NCBI GenBank assembly: GCA_965656445.1
Contig: CBFHKO010000006.1
Location: 47,869 to 111,868, forward strand
DNA from: JAHEJA01 sp965656445
GTDB lineage: Bacteria; Pseudomonadota; Alphaproteobacteria; Rhodobacterales; Rhodobacteraceae
DNA: 64,000 nt
Reading direction: 5' to 3'
Position 1 is the first letter of the stretch, and each line of letters starts with the position of its first letter. A program made the translations under genes and the position numbers. Below, one piece after another: positions 43,747-52,874 of this stretch. A model generated the notes under the pieces. That model ran no database searches. It was not told where the DNA came from and saw nothing but the letters and a program-made list of their open reading frames with translations.

Positions 43747-45306
43747 ATGGAAAAACACACACATGACCGCCTTTTAATCATAGACTTTGGAAGCCAAGTG
43801 ACGCAGCTCATTGCGCGTCGTTTGCGGGAATTGAATGTCTATTGCGAAATCCATCCCTATCAGAATGTAACCGACAGCTTTTTGGACGCATTTGCGCCCA
43901 AAGCGGTTATTTTGTCCGGTGGTCCAGATAGCGTGACCCGCGGGGGCAGCCCACGCGCACCGGCCCGCGTTTTCGATCTGGGTGTTCCGATTTTGGGCAT
44001 TTGCTATGGACAACAAGTCATGATGCATCAACTGGGCGGCCGCGTTGAAAGCGGTCATGGAACGGCCGAATTTGGCCGTGCCTTTGTGACCCCTCAAAAC
44101 ACGCTCTCAATTCTTGAGGGTTGGTTCAAGGATGGCGACGAACAAGTCTGGATGAGCCATGGCGATCACGTGAGCGAAATTGCCCCCGGTTTTGAGGTCT
44201 ATGGCACATCGCCAAACGCGCCTTACGCGATTACTGCAGATACATCGCGCCACTTTTACGCGGTTCAGTTTCACCCAGAGGTTCACCACACTCCGAATGG
44301 CGCTAAGTTTTATGAAAACTTTGTGCGCTTAGCAGGGTTTGACGGGGATTGGACAATGGGCGCTTACCGCGAACAAGCCATTGCCGCCATCCGAGAACAA
44401 GTCGGTGATAAACAAGTTATCTGTGGTCTCTCAGGTGGGGTCGATAGCTCGGTTGCGGCGGTTTTGATCCACGAAGCCATCGGGGATCAATTGACATGTG
44501 TGTTTGTCGATCATGGTCTTTTGCGCCAAGGCGAAGCCGAAGAAGTCGTCGCAATGTTCCGCGACAATTATAACATTCCGTTGATCCACGCGGATGAAAG
44601 CGATTTATTCCTCGGCGAGCTTGATGGTCAATCTGATCCCGAAACCAAACGCAAAATCATTGGGCGATTGTTTATTGATGTGTTCCAAAAATACGCCAAC
44701 CAGATTGAAGGCGCGGAATTCTTGGCCCAAGGCACGCTTTATCCCGATGTGATTGAAAGCGTCTCGTTTAGCGGTGGTCCCTCCGTGACGATCAAATCGC
44801 ACCACAACGTCGGCGGATTGCCAGAAAAAATGGGCCTCAAGCTGGTGGAACCCCTGCGCGAGTTGTTCAAGGACGAAGTGCGCGCCTTGGGGCGTGAACT
44901 CGGATTGCCCGATAGCTTTATTGGCCGTCATCCTTTCCCGGGACCCGGCCTTGCCATTCGCTGTCCCGGTGAAATCACACGCGAAAAGTTAGAAATCCTG
45001 CGCAAAGCGGATGCGGTTTACATCGATCAAATCCGCAAACACGGTCTTTATGATGAAATTTGGCAGGCCTTTGTCGCCATCCTCCCTGTGCGCACTGTTG
45101 GTGTGATGGGCGATGGGCGCACCTATGATTTCGCCTGTGCCTTGCGCGCCGTGACCTCTGTGGATGGCATGACCGCGGACTATTATCCCTTTACCCATGA
45201 ATTCCTAGGTGAAACGGCGACGCGCATCATCAATGAGGTCAAGGGGATCAACCGTGTCACCTATGACATCACCTCAAAACCTCCCGGAACGATTGAGTGG
45301 GAATAA
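43747..45306 (+). CDS. guaA: GMP synthase (glutamine-hydrolysing), 519 aa
   Basis: Converts XMP to GMP. An N-terminal class I amidotransferase (nucleophile in GICYGQQVM) is followed by the ATP-pyrophosphatase domain (GLSGGVDSSVAA) and the dimerisation domain with FTHEFLGETATRIINEV near the end. The ATG at 43747 with ACGAGGCAG before it fixes the start. Length is normal. Confidence 0.98.
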   Translation: MEKHTHDRLLIIDFGSQVTQLIARRLRELNVYCEIHPYQNVTDSFLDAFAPKAVILSGGPDSVTRGGSPRAPARVFDLGVPILGICYGQQVMMHQLGGRVESGHGTAEFGRAFVTPQNTLSILEGWFKDGDEQVWMSHGDHVSEIAPGFEVYGTSPNAPYAITADTSRHFYAVQFHPEVHHTPNGAKFYENFVRLAGFDGDWTMGAYREQAIAAIREQVGDKQVICGLSGGVDSSVAAVLIHEAIGDQLTCVFVDHGLLRQGEAEEVVAMFRDNYNIPLIHADESDLFLGELDGQSDPETKRKIIGRLFIDVFQKYANQIEGAEFLAQGTLYPDVIESVSFSGGPSVTIKSHHNVGGLPEKMGLKLVEPLRELFKDEVRALGRELGLPDSFIGRHPFPGPGLAIRCPGEITREKLEILRKADAVYIDQIRKHGLYDEIWQAFVAILPVRTVGVMGDGRTYDFACALRAVTSVDGMTADYYPFTHEFLGETATRIINEVKGINRVTYDITSKPPGTIEWE

Positions 45307-45323
45307 ACTTGATCAAGACATTC

Positions 45324-45347
45324 GGGCGATAGTGGAAACTGTCGCCC
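45324..45347 (+). other. Stem-loop in the guaA–asd gap
   Basis: GGGCGA pairs with TCGCCC, and AGT with ACT inside it, between guaA and asd. There is no T-run after it, so this is an mRNA hairpin of unknown role rather than a proven terminator. Confidence 0.35.
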
Positions 45348-45370
45348 CAACTCTGTAAGGAAGACGAAAA

Positions 45371-46492
45371 ATGGCAATCAAACGCGTAGGCTTTGTTGGA
45401 TGGCGTGGCATGGTTGGATCTGTATTGATGGATCGCATGCGCGCAGAAAATGATTTTGCAAATATTGACGAAGCGGTGTTTTTCACGACCTCCCAAGTCG
45501 GCCAAGACGGACCGGACATGGGGTTTGGGTCTGCGCCTCTTCAGGATGCAAATGATATCAATGCTTTGAAAGCCATGGATGCAATTGTGACCTGTCAGGG
45601 GGGCGATTACACAAAATCAGTTATCTTTGATCTGCGCGCTGCGGGTTGGAATGGCTATTGGATTGATGCGGCCTCTGCCTTGCGCATGGAGGATGCGGCA
45701 ACAATCGTTTTGGACCCTGTAAACCGTTCGATCATTGATCAGGCATTGGCGAACGGCAAAAAGGATTTTGTTGGCGGCAACTGTACTGTGAGCTTGATGT
45801 TGATGGGTCTGGGCGGGTTGTTTCAAAATGATCTCGTTGAATGGACGACCTCCATGACCTATCAGGCCGCCTCCGGTGCGGGTGCGCGCAATATGCGCGA
45901 GCTTCTTAACCAAATGGGTGCTTTGCGAGACAGCGTTGCGGATCATCTGGCCGATGCCTCTTCTGCAATTTTGGACATTGATCGTATTGTGACGGACACG
46001 ATGCGCGCAGACCATTTCCCAACCGAGAATTTCGGTGCAGCCTTGGGCGGTAGTTTGATCCCGTGGATTGATGTGGCCTTGGAAAACGGTCAATCCAAAG
46101 AGGAATGGAAAGCCGTCGTTGAGACCAATAAAATCCTCGGCCGCTCGGATAATCCAATTCCGATTGATGGCACCTGTGTGCGCATTGGCGCGATGCGTTG
46201 TCATAGCCAAGCCTTGACAATCAAGCTCAAAAAAGATGTCCCCATGGATGAGATCGAGGCCATGCTGGATGAAGCAAACGCATGGTCCAAAGTCATTCCA
46301 AACGAACGCGACATCACAGCCCAAGATCTCACACCAGCCAAGGTCACAGGAACATTGACCGTTCCCGTTGGTCGTTTGCGCAAGATGAATTTGGGCAACG
46401 AATACCTCAATGCCTTTACAGTTGGGGACCAATTGCTTTGGGGGGCTGCAGAACCCCTGCGCCGCATGTTGGATATTTTGCTGACAGAGTAA
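45371..46492 (+). CDS. asd: Aspartate-semialdehyde dehydrogenase, enterobacterial-type (373 aa)
   Basis: Reduces aspartyl phosphate in Lys/Thr/Met/DAP synthesis. NADP-binding VGFVGWRGMVGSVLMDRM starts the protein and the nucleophile is in GGNCTVSLML. This 373-aa form resembles the E. coli class. I recall that the usual Rhodobacteraceae Asd is about 340 aa with an N-terminus of type VGATGNVGREML, so a second Asd may exist elsewhere. AAGGAAG precedes the ATG. Confidence 0.95.
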   Translation: MAIKRVGFVGWRGMVGSVLMDRMRAENDFANIDEAVFFTTSQVGQDGPDMGFGSAPLQDANDINALKAMDAIVTCQGGDYTKSVIFDLRAAGWNGYWIDAASALRMEDAATIVLDPVNRSIIDQALANGKKDFVGGNCTVSLMLMGLGGLFQNDLVEWTTSMTYQAASGAGARNMRELLNQMGALRDSVADHLADASSAILDIDRIVTDTMRADHFPTENFGAALGGSLIPWIDVALENGQSKEEWKAVVETNKILGRSDNPIPIDGTCVRIGAMRCHSQALTIKLKKDVPMDEIEAMLDEANAWSKVIPNERDITAQDLTPAKVTGTLTVPVGRLRKMNLGNEYLNAFTVGDQLLWGAAEPLRRMLDILLTE

Positions 46493-46511
46493 TAAATTTC
46501 ACGAACAAAAG

Positions 46512-46540
46512 CCCCCGCACAGGTTGCGGGGGTTTTTATT
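46512..46540 (+). terminator. Intrinsic terminator of asd
   Basis: CCCCCGC (46512–46518), loop, GCGGGGG (46526–46532) and TTTTTATTT. Confidence 0.9.
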
Positions 46541-46653
46541 TGCCACGATCAAAATTTCAGAGCAGACTATTTGAAACAAGTGAAATATGAGCATGACACA
46601 GACGGCTTGGTGTTTCGTGCCTCTGCCTGTCATCGCCCCTAGGAGATCCCACA

Positions 46654-48360
46654 ATGACGATTGCCACTAGAATTGCCCAAGGCTCAGGTCAAATTGATTG
46701 TGATTTTGTTCTGCGCGGCGGTCGGGTCTTGGATGTGATTACAGGGGATTTTGTCAAAGGGGACGTGGCTATTTGCAGGGACACTATCGTTGGCATTGGT
46801 GACATGTATAACGCCACGCAAATTATTGATGTGACTGATAAAATATTGGTTCCGGGGTTTATTGACACCCACCTGCATATCGAAAGCTCATTAGTGACGC
46901 CTTATGAATTTGATCGCTGCGTCACACCCTTGGGGGTGACAACGGCGATATGTGATCCCCATGAAATCGCAAATGTAATTGGTGTCGAGGGGATCGCCTA
47001 TTTCCTTGAGGCCGCACAGCACACGTTGATGGATATTCGGGTGCAACTGTCCTCCTGTGTCCCATCAACCCATATGGAAACCGCGGGCGCGCGCATCCTT
47101 GCCCAAGATTTAGCACCCTTGATGGGCCACCCCCAATGCTCTGGCTTGGCCGAAGTGATGAATTACCCCGGCGTTTTAGCCCAATCGGCTGAGGTTTTGG
47201 ATAAATTGGCGCTCTTTGAAAACCGTCATATTGATGGGCATGCGCCCCAACTTTTGGGCAAAGATTTGAATGGTTACATCGCAGCAGGCATTCGAACCGA
47301 ACACGAGGCAACGACCTTTGAGGAAGCGCGTGAAAAGCTACAAAAGGGCTTGCGCGTCCTAATCCGTGAGGGGTCCGTGTCCAAGGATTTGCACGCATTG
47401 CTGCCCCTGCTCACCCCGCGCACGTCGGCCTATATGTGCCTCTGTACTGATGATCGCAATCCTTTGGATATCGCTGAAGAAGGGCATCTGGATTATATGA
47501 TCCGCGAGGCCATCAAACAGGGTGTTGATCCCGTGGACATCTACCGCGCCGCCAGCCTATCAGCGGCAGAGGCCTTTGGCCTAAAGGATCGCGGCCATAT
47601 CAGCCCGGGAAAACGTGCCGATATTGTTGTGATTAACTCACTCGAGGCCTGTGATGCTCAGATGGTTTTTGCCGCAGGACAAAGGGTCCATGATGAGACA
47701 TTTGCCAAACGAACTCTCATCGATCCCGTTGGCTACAACAGCGTAAAGGCACCTGCCCTTAGCCTTTCAAGCTTTAAAACCCCTTCTAATCAACACCATA
47801 CGGATGTGATTGGGATTATAGAAGGCAAGATTATCACGGAGCATTTACACTATGACATTGCCCCAAAAGACGGGGACAAACATGCCGATGTCGCGCGTGA
47901 TTTGGCAAAAATCAGCGTGATTGAGCGGCATGGAAAAAACGGCAATATTTCAACTGGCTTTGTTAAGGGATTTGGCCTGAGCAAAGGGGCTATCGCCACC
48001 ACAGTGTGTCACGATCATCACAACATCGCCGTTGTTGGTATCTCGCATGAGGATATGTTGATAACCGCAGAGCGATTGAGCGAATTACAAGGCGGTTTTG
48101 TCGTTGTCGAAGGCGGTCAGGTCACAGCGGAATTACCCCTTCCCTTAGCGGGATTAATGTCAGATCAGCCCTATGAGTTTGTCCATGATCAACTCATAGA
48201 ATTACGGCAAGCAGCTCAAGCCTTGGGTGTCACTCTGAAAGAGCCGTTTTTGCAACTGGCGTTTCTCGCACTTCCCGTAATCCCAGCTCTTAAAATCACG
48301 GACCACGGAATGATCGATGTAAATGCCTTTGAAATCATTTCACCAGCCCTCCATCGCTAA
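46654..48360 (+). CDS. ade: Adenine deaminase (568 aa)
   Basis: An amidohydrolase that converts adenine to hypoxanthine and ammonia. Metal ligands are in FIDTHLHIESSLVTPYEF; GVTTAICDPHEIANVIG, DGHAPQLLGKDL and CLCTDDRNP follow in order. The C-terminal domain of the adenine deaminase family (KGFGLSKGAIATTVCHDHHN) is complete. Length is normal. The roughly 160-bp upstream gap holds no recognised purine riboswitch. AGGAGA precedes the ATG. Confidence 0.95.
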   Translation: MTIATRIAQGSGQIDCDFVLRGGRVLDVITGDFVKGDVAICRDTIVGIGDMYNATQIIDVTDKILVPGFIDTHLHIESSLVTPYEFDRCVTPLGVTTAICDPHEIANVIGVEGIAYFLEAAQHTLMDIRVQLSSCVPSTHMETAGARILAQDLAPLMGHPQCSGLAEVMNYPGVLAQSAEVLDKLALFENRHIDGHAPQLLGKDLNGYIAAGIRTEHEATTFEEAREKLQKGLRVLIREGSVSKDLHALLPLLTPRTSAYMCLCTDDRNPLDIAEEGHLDYMIREAIKQGVDPVDIYRAASLSAAEAFGLKDRGHISPGKRADIVVINSLEACDAQMVFAAGQRVHDETFAKRTLIDPVGYNSVKAPALSLSSFKTPSNQHHTDVIGIIEGKIITEHLHYDIAPKDGDKHADVARDLAKISVIERHGKNGNISTGFVKGFGLSKGAIATTVCHDHHNIAVVGISHEDMLITAERLSELQGGFVVVEGGQVTAELPLPLAGLMSDQPYEFVHDQLIELRQAAQALGVTLKEPFLQLAFLALPVIPALKITDHGMIDVNAFEIISPALHR

Positions 48361-48437
48361 AAGTTCAGCTGACTAGGCCGTTTAGAATCATAAGATGCTT
48401 TGTCAATTTGATAGGGCAAACCGTGATGTGACTTCTA

Positions 48438-48839
48438 ATGGCGATACCAATGAAAAACCCGCTTATACCCGTTATGCGCATGTTTGACGCACTGACACGT
48501 GTGCAACCTGCCAAAGCGGCGTCTCCGAAGGCCAAAGACTTTAAATTGGTGCGCCAAGAGACACATTTTGACTCAAGCGAAGCCGTTCTCAAGTTTCTTC
48601 CTGATATTCTCGGGCGTGCTTTGGCGCAGTGCTGGATAGACAAGAATTTCAAGATCCTATTCATGGAAAATCCCAAAAAAGTCTTGGCCAGCTATTCCGT
48701 TCACCTTCCTCAAAACGTCGATATCGAATTTGAAACTGAGGGCGTCACCCGCCCAAAGGTCGTCGTGTATGAGGTCTCAAAATTGGGCCGCAAAAAACGT
48801 CTCATGTATCTTCAATTGGTCATGATGGCAGGAAAATGA
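48438..48839 (+). CDS. Protein with NHLP-leader-like (nitrile hydratase alpha-like) domain (133 aa)
   Basis: The N-terminal about 50 residues are basic and unrecognised. The C-terminal region has ALAQCWIDKNFKILF and ENPKKVLASYSVHLPQNVDI, close to the nitrile-hydratase-alpha-like leader pattern of TOMM precursors (NHLP): helix, 'DP/NP…AL…G(v)xLP..v', then a beta strand. No maturation enzymes or hydratase partner are present and there is no Gly-Gly cleavage site. One base after its stop begins the Sel1-repeat gene, so they are probably an operon next to flagellar genes. Function unknown; the assignment rests on pattern similarity. Confidence 0.6.
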   Translation: MAIPMKNPLIPVMRMFDALTRVQPAKAASPKAKDFKLVRQETHFDSSEAVLKFLPDILGRALAQCWIDKNFKILFMENPKKVLASYSVHLPQNVDIEFETEGVTRPKVVVYEVSKLGRKKRLMYLQLVMMAGK

Positions 48840-48840
48840 A

Positions 48841-49470
48841 ATGAAACGCCTCCTCCCCCTTGTTCTTTCATGTGTCCTGTCCTCTCCTGTTATCGCAGGA
48901 CCTTTTGAGACAGCGTTAGACCTTTTGAGCCAAGGTCAAAGCTCCAAGGCTGTGGCCCAATTCCAAACAGCGGCAAACATGGGGCACGGAGAAGCGCAAT
49001 TTAACCTCTCTGTCATGTTTGCCAAAGGCGATGGCGTGCTTCAGGATGATCAAGCCGCCTTGCTCTGGGCATGGCGCGCGCGCTTCTCTGGGATCAAGCG
49101 TTCGGTGACTTTGGTTGATTATCTGAACACGCGTTTGCCAACTGATATGAACGACACCATCGGAGCCAAATTAGAATTGGCCTATAGTGAGCTGTTTTTT
49201 CAAGCGGATCCTAAAGCGGCCCTCGCCATGGGCCGTATCCACAACGAAGTCTATCCAGAGCGTAATATTGAAATGGCCTATAAATGGTTTACGATTGCGG
49301 CGGCATTGGATGTCAAATATGCCAAAGCCTTTCGCGAAGCCGTGGCGTTTGAATTGGACACGACACAGCGATCCAACGTTCAAACCCAAGCCCGTGCAAC
49401 GCTGGGATTATGGTGTGAGACACATTCTGAACAGCATGAAATTTGCACTATTCTTCAGGCGCAGTTGTAA
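48841..49470 (+). CDS. Periplasmic Sel1-repeat protein, possibly MotX-like (209 aa)
   Basis: A signal peptide (about residues 1–19, cleavage after VIA) precedes Sel1/TPR-like helical repeats: KAVAQFQTAANMGHGEAQFNLSVMFAKGDGV, and later MAYKWFTIAAALDVKYAKAF. Length and layout match the flagellar stator-associated MotX of Vibrio (about 210 aa, Sel1 repeats), and other polar-flagellar-type genes lie beside it. The link to MotX is an inference; a generic Sel1 protein is possible. Confidence 0.65.
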   Translation: MKRLLPLVLSCVLSSPVIAGPFETALDLLSQGQSSKAVAQFQTAANMGHGEAQFNLSVMFAKGDGVLQDDQAALLWAWRARFSGIKRSVTLVDYLNTRLPTDMNDTIGAKLELAYSELFFQADPKAALAMGRIHNEVYPERNIEMAYKWFTIAAALDVKYAKAFREAVAFELDTTQRSNVQTQARATLGLWCETHSEQHEICTILQAQL

Positions 49471-49473
49471 AAC

Positions 49474-49929
49474 CTACGTCGCTTTACGAAGCTTCAAAAC
49501 CGCTTCTGCCTCTTCTTGACTGAGAGGCGCAACATCCATCAGGGTTTGCGCATCATGACCACTTTGGGCCAAGGATAGCCCCTGCATCATCTGCATGTCA
49601 GCGCGAAGGTCGGAGACGTCTTTTAATGCGGCTAAGATTGTTTTTTCTACATCAGTCGATTGGGACGAAATCGCATCCTCGATAGCCATTAAACGAAGAT
49701 CAATGCGATCCTCTAAGCGCTTGAATAATAATACCAAATCAGGTTGCTCACTCGCCGTATCCACCGGTTTGATGCGAGGTGCATGTCCAAGGAGGCGTCC
49801 CATAACCGAGCGACGTTGATTTCGTGAAGACCTCCACAGATCCCACAACACCAAAAGCGCCCCTATGCCGAAAGCAAAGGGCGCATATCCTTCCAGTTGG
49901 CTCGTCACCAAACCTATAATTTCATTCAT
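49474..49929 (-). CDS. Membrane-anchored coiled-coil protein of unknown function (151 aa)
   Basis: One membrane helix near the N-terminus (about residues 14–33, FAFGIGALLVLWDLW), then a basic stretch and a long helical, probably coiled-coil tail. I do not recognise the family. It takes the place where flgN often follows flgM, but FlgN has no membrane helix. Its start overlaps the flgM stop by one base, so it belongs to the flagellar operon. Confidence 0.7.
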   Translation of the reverse strand: MNEIIGLVTSQLEGYAPFAFGIGALLVLWDLWRSSRNQRRSVMGRLLGHAPRIKPVDTASEQPDLVLLFKRLEDRIDLRLMAIEDAISSQSTDVEKTILAALKDVSDLRADMQMMQGLSLAQSGHDAQTLMDVAPLSQEEAEAVLKLRKAT

Positions 49930-50231
49930 TACGACATCAGATCCCGGTAGCTTTCAAACAAGCTGTCGGTAATGGATTCAAGATCAATCGGATATCGCCC
50001 TTCGGCGATTTCCTTCTTGATCTTGCTTACCAACTCAAGATCGAATGGCGGGCCGACGTCAATGCCGCCAGGCATCGCCTGCGCCGCCTTGCTTAGTTCG
50101 ACGCCATCAGTCGCAGATGTAGGAGCCGCAACATTCGCGGTTCCTTCAGCAGTGACTTTGGGTCCACCCACATCTTGACTTGCCTTTTGAAGGCGGGCCT
50201 TTAGATCTGATGATGACACGGAATTTACCAT
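49929..50231 (-). CDS. flgM: Anti-sigma-28 factor FlgM (100 aa)
   Basis: A natively disordered N-terminal half and a conserved C-terminal sigma-binding helix region: VSKIKKEIAEGRYPIDLESITDSLFESY. FlgM holds FliA until hook completion and is then exported. It follows flgA by 37 bp. The fliA gene is in the same region (56169–56882). Confidence 0.9.
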   Translation of the reverse strand: MVNSVSSSDLKARLQKASQDVGGPKVTAEGTANVAAPTSATDGVELSKAAQAMPGGIDVGPPFDLELVSKIKKEIAEGRYPIDLESITDSLFESYRDLMS

Positions 50232-50268
50232 GGCACTCTCCTTTTCACATCTATTAAACGGCGCACTT

Positions 50269-50988
50269 TCAATTCAGTTTAGCCCGAACGACGATTTTAT
50301 TTTCGCCGACGACTTTTCCACGAACCTGCCTTTTGCTCGCAGTATTCGTAACCTGTATTACCTCACCTAATTGCCCATTGTCCAAAGCTTTTCCCGGCGC
50401 CAAAATATTTATGCCAGCTCTTTGGTAGATAATTTGTACCGGAGCGCCCTTGCGAATAATCCAATTGGTTTGCAAATGACGGGATAGGATAGGCTGACCC
50501 TTGCTAAGATTAGCAATAATTTCACGGCCTATGATATCAGACGGTTTTTCAAAATAGATGTCGTTCACGGTGGTGGACACTTGCCCCACCTCAAGATCAT
50601 CTGGCGTTAAAACATGCCCACGCGCAAGACTAGTGCGTAAAATCACCGCCGTTACGGTCGCGGGTTCCACCTTTTCAGCAGGCGTTCTTTGCGGCGGCGT
50701 GTAGCCGGCCGCAAGACGGACCGTCCGTTTCCAAAACGGATCTTCGCATTTGACTTTGACCACAGACTGCGCCTGCGCCCTAAGATCAATTTCAGGAACG
50801 TGATCACAGGCAGGATATTGTCGAACAGAGGCAATGCGCAAAGAAGAGCGCAAATTCGCAGTGGCATTAATCAAGGCTTCCAACTCAGGCTTTGTGATCC
50901 CATCTTGGAATTGAATGACACTCGGCCCCTCGCCAACAACTTGGCTTGCCCAGAATAGACAGCACAGCCCTGCAATCAGGGGTTTCAT
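50269..50988 (-). CDS. flgA: Flagellar P-ring assembly chaperone FlgA (239 aa)
   Basis: A signal peptide (about residues 1–19) and a C-terminal SAF domain: ILRTSLARGHVLTPDDLEVGQV … VIQVTNTASKRQVRGKVVGENKIVV. FlgA assists FlgI polymerisation around the rod in the periplasm. Its start is at the flgT stop (one-base overlap). Confidence 0.92.
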   Translation of the reverse strand: MKPLIAGLCCLFWASQVVGEGPSVIQFQDGITKPELEALINATANLRSSLRIASVRQYPACDHVPEIDLRAQAQSVVKVKCEDPFWKRTVRLAAGYTPPQRTPAEKVEPATVTAVILRTSLARGHVLTPDDLEVGQVSTTVNDIYFEKPSDIIGREIIANLSKGQPILSRHLQTNWIIRKGAPVQIIYQRAGINILAPGKALDNGQLGEVIQVTNTASKRQVRGKVVGENKIVVRAKLN

Positions 50989-52094
50989 TAGAATTCAGTC
51001 CTCAGAAAGCGGACTTGTTTGTTGTGAAAACTGGACAGGCCCGCACTTGGTGAAATGGCGCGTAGTTTGGCCGATTTGCGACCCAGTGACACGATTTCAA
51101 ACACATCAAGAGAGGCTGATGGATCCGCTAGAAACGCAAGGCTCGTTTTGCTCAGACCGTGGCGGGAACCTAAGGGAACGTTGATTTCACTGCCGGAAAC
51201 GGCCAAGCGCGCAACTGGGGGACGACAAGTCCAGCCTGTGAGGATGTGATCAATTTTGCGGCTAAGGTCACGGATAAAATGCGTTTCCGCTTGTTTACGT
51301 TTGGACCCATTAAGTCGCTCGCTCATGAACCCCTGCTTAAGGACCATCTGACTGCTCACGGTGTCTCGGCTAATATAGCTGCCGTTCTGGCTTCTCGCCA
51401 ATGTCACAGACATCTGTAAAATACGCGTCCCATTTTGACCGCGCATCATTTCCGCCTTGGTGGAAACTTTGACCCCCTGATCCGCAGCTGACACAACAAT
51501 GCGCCCCTGTGTTAAGCTGTCATAATCAAAGGCTGCCCGTTGCGGAGACACCAGATCCGCTTCATTCAAGTGGGAGACCACATCAACAGAAATGCGTGCA
51601 TGCCCGCTCAATTGATCGGCAACACCTTTGGTGAGGGTTGATGCAATTTGCTGCGACCACGCCGGTGCATAGGGCGATACAGTGACAGACGACGGAAACA
51701 AAGCAACGGTTAGGCGTCTGCTTTCATCACAGCCGTTGACCTGCGTTGGTCCAACCAATGCCTTGAGCTTGACCTGCCAATAATTCCCTGACTGCCCTTC
51801 TGAGACCATTTCATATCGAATGATTGTTCCCGTCGGGCGCATCATAAAGCGGTCTGCGACGACACGCGCCTTATCGACGACCGAATACCCCTGAAGCGAT
51901 GCGCCACCAGACAAGCTGGCTGACAAAAGCGCTTCTGCGATGGCGTGACGCCGTGCAAGGGATTGGTTTTTCTGCATCGGCGCAACACCAACTGCTTCGA
52001 CCCAATACCGTCCCTCAGACGCAAAGGATGGTGCACCCATAAATACGAGGGAGGCTGCTAAAACAATAAATCTAATAAAATGAAAACCGCGCAT
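50988..52094 (-). CDS. flgT: Flagellar H-ring protein FlgT (368 aa)
   Basis: A signal peptide (ending SFAS) and the FlgT pattern: RYWVEAVGVAPMQ…SLARRHAIAEALLSASL in the N-terminal domain and RLAVSGSEINVPLGSRHGLS in the C-terminal part. In Vibrio, FlgT forms the H-ring around the basal body and helps assemble MotXY. Its presence marks a gammaproteobacterial-like flagellar system. It follows flgP by nine bases. Confidence 0.88.
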   Translation of the reverse strand: MRGFHFIRFIVLAASLVFMGAPSFASEGRYWVEAVGVAPMQKNQSLARRHAIAEALLSASLSGGASLQGYSVVDKARVVADRFMMRPTGTIIRYEMVSEGQSGNYWQVKLKALVGPTQVNGCDESRRLTVALFPSSVTVSPYAPAWSQQIASTLTKGVADQLSGHARISVDVVSHLNEADLVSPQRAAFDYDSLTQGRIVVSAADQGVKVSTKAEMMRGQNGTRILQMSVTLARSQNGSYISRDTVSSQMVLKQGFMSERLNGSKRKQAETHFIRDLSRKIDHILTGWTCRPPVARLAVSGSEINVPLGSRHGLSKTSLAFLADPSASLDVFEIVSLGRKSAKLRAISPSAGLSSFHNKQVRFLRTEF

Positions 52095-52103
52095 ACCAAG
52101 CTC

Positions 52104-52667
52104 CTACAGAGAGCCGCGTGCTTGGCGAACGATATAGGACACAACCCCTGCATCAAGTTCCAAGATCACTTCGAAGGTGTCGTTATCTTTGGGATTAATT
52201 TTCAAGGTCCGCGCACCGCGCAATTCACCTTGGACTGTGCCACGAATAACATCATTGGTCACAATAGTATCGCGAATAGTCGACTCTGAGGTCAATTTGA
52301 TACCATGGACCTGCTCCGTTAAATCGCGCATCGCTTCGAGACGGGCGGCGCGGATCGCTAAGAGGCGGCGCTGATTGAGCGAACCACCTGGTTGGGTTGA
52401 AACCTGTGCATATCCAAGCCCTTGAATAGGTTTGATCTCAATTTTTTCTTCTTTTGGCATCGACACGAGCGACGGCATGCTTTTCCCTACGCGTTTGCCT
52501 GTCATGGCATCCAAATCATCTTTGACTTGCGCCAATTGCTTGGTCTGTGGGTCCGCTTTGGGTGCCAAAATAGACATCGCAGTTGGGCCAGACCCCATGC
52601 AGCCAGAGACAGATATAGCGATCGCCGCAATCAGGCCAGATCGGATAAAGGGGGTATATTTAGGCAT
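52104..52667 (-). CDS. flgP: Flagellar outer-membrane lipoprotein FlgP (187 aa)
   Basis: A lipoprotein signal with lipobox VSGC (Cys at residue 23) and an LPP20-type domain: RRLLAIRAARLEAMRDLTEQVHGIKL…TIVTNDVIRGTVQGELRGAR. FlgP (with FlgO/FlgT) supports outer-membrane ring structures of Vibrio and Campylobacter flagella. It is the first gene of the minus-strand operon flgP–flgT–flgA–flgM–(151 aa), driven by a sigma-54 site upstream. Confidence 0.85.
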   Translation of the reverse strand: MPKYTPFIRSGLIAAIAISVSGCMGSGPTAMSILAPKADPQTKQLAQVKDDLDAMTGKRVGKSMPSLVSMPKEEKIEIKPIQGLGYAQVSTQPGGSLNQRRLLAIRAARLEAMRDLTEQVHGIKLTSESTIRDTIVTNDVIRGTVQGELRGARTLKINPKDNDTFEVILELDAGVVSYIVRQARGSL

Positions 52668-52706
52668 AGGAATGCTCCTGAACTATCGTTGTGTTGCCCC
52701 CCCTCA

Positions 52707-52723
52707 TGCAAGTGCTATGCCAG
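52707..52723 (-). promoter_or_regulatory. Sigma-54 promoter of the flgP operon
   Basis: On the minus strand CTGGCATAGCACTTGCA has GG and GC ten bases apart, the -24/-12 signature (TGGCA…TTGCA). It lies 40 bp upstream of the flgP start. Confidence 0.75.
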
Positions 52724-52779
52724 AGTGCCGTCAGAGGAAAATTCATTCCATCCAATGAATTTTTGGCACGCCCCTCATA

Positions 52780-52796
52780 TTGGCACAAAGCTTGCA
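52780..52796 (+). promoter_or_regulatory. Sigma-54 promoter of flhA
   Basis: TTGGCACAAAGCTTGCA, with GG-N10-GC, closely matching the consensus. It lies 79 bp upstream of flhA and is divergent from the flgP promoter, so an enhancer-binding activator probably controls both. Confidence 0.8.
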
Positions 52797-52874
52797 GTTA
52801 TTTGCCTGAACAACGCAGGACCGAGTGAGCGCAATGACACAGATTTTCAACATTACAGGACACAGAGTGGCCTG

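Noticed and set aside
46540..46653. Purine riboswitch before adenine deaminase
   Set aside because: No conserved loop-loop pattern or junction core is visible.
48400..48430. Sigma-28 promoter before the NHLP-like gene
   Set aside because: TCAA and CCGTGAT are spaced roughly right but both boxes match poorly.
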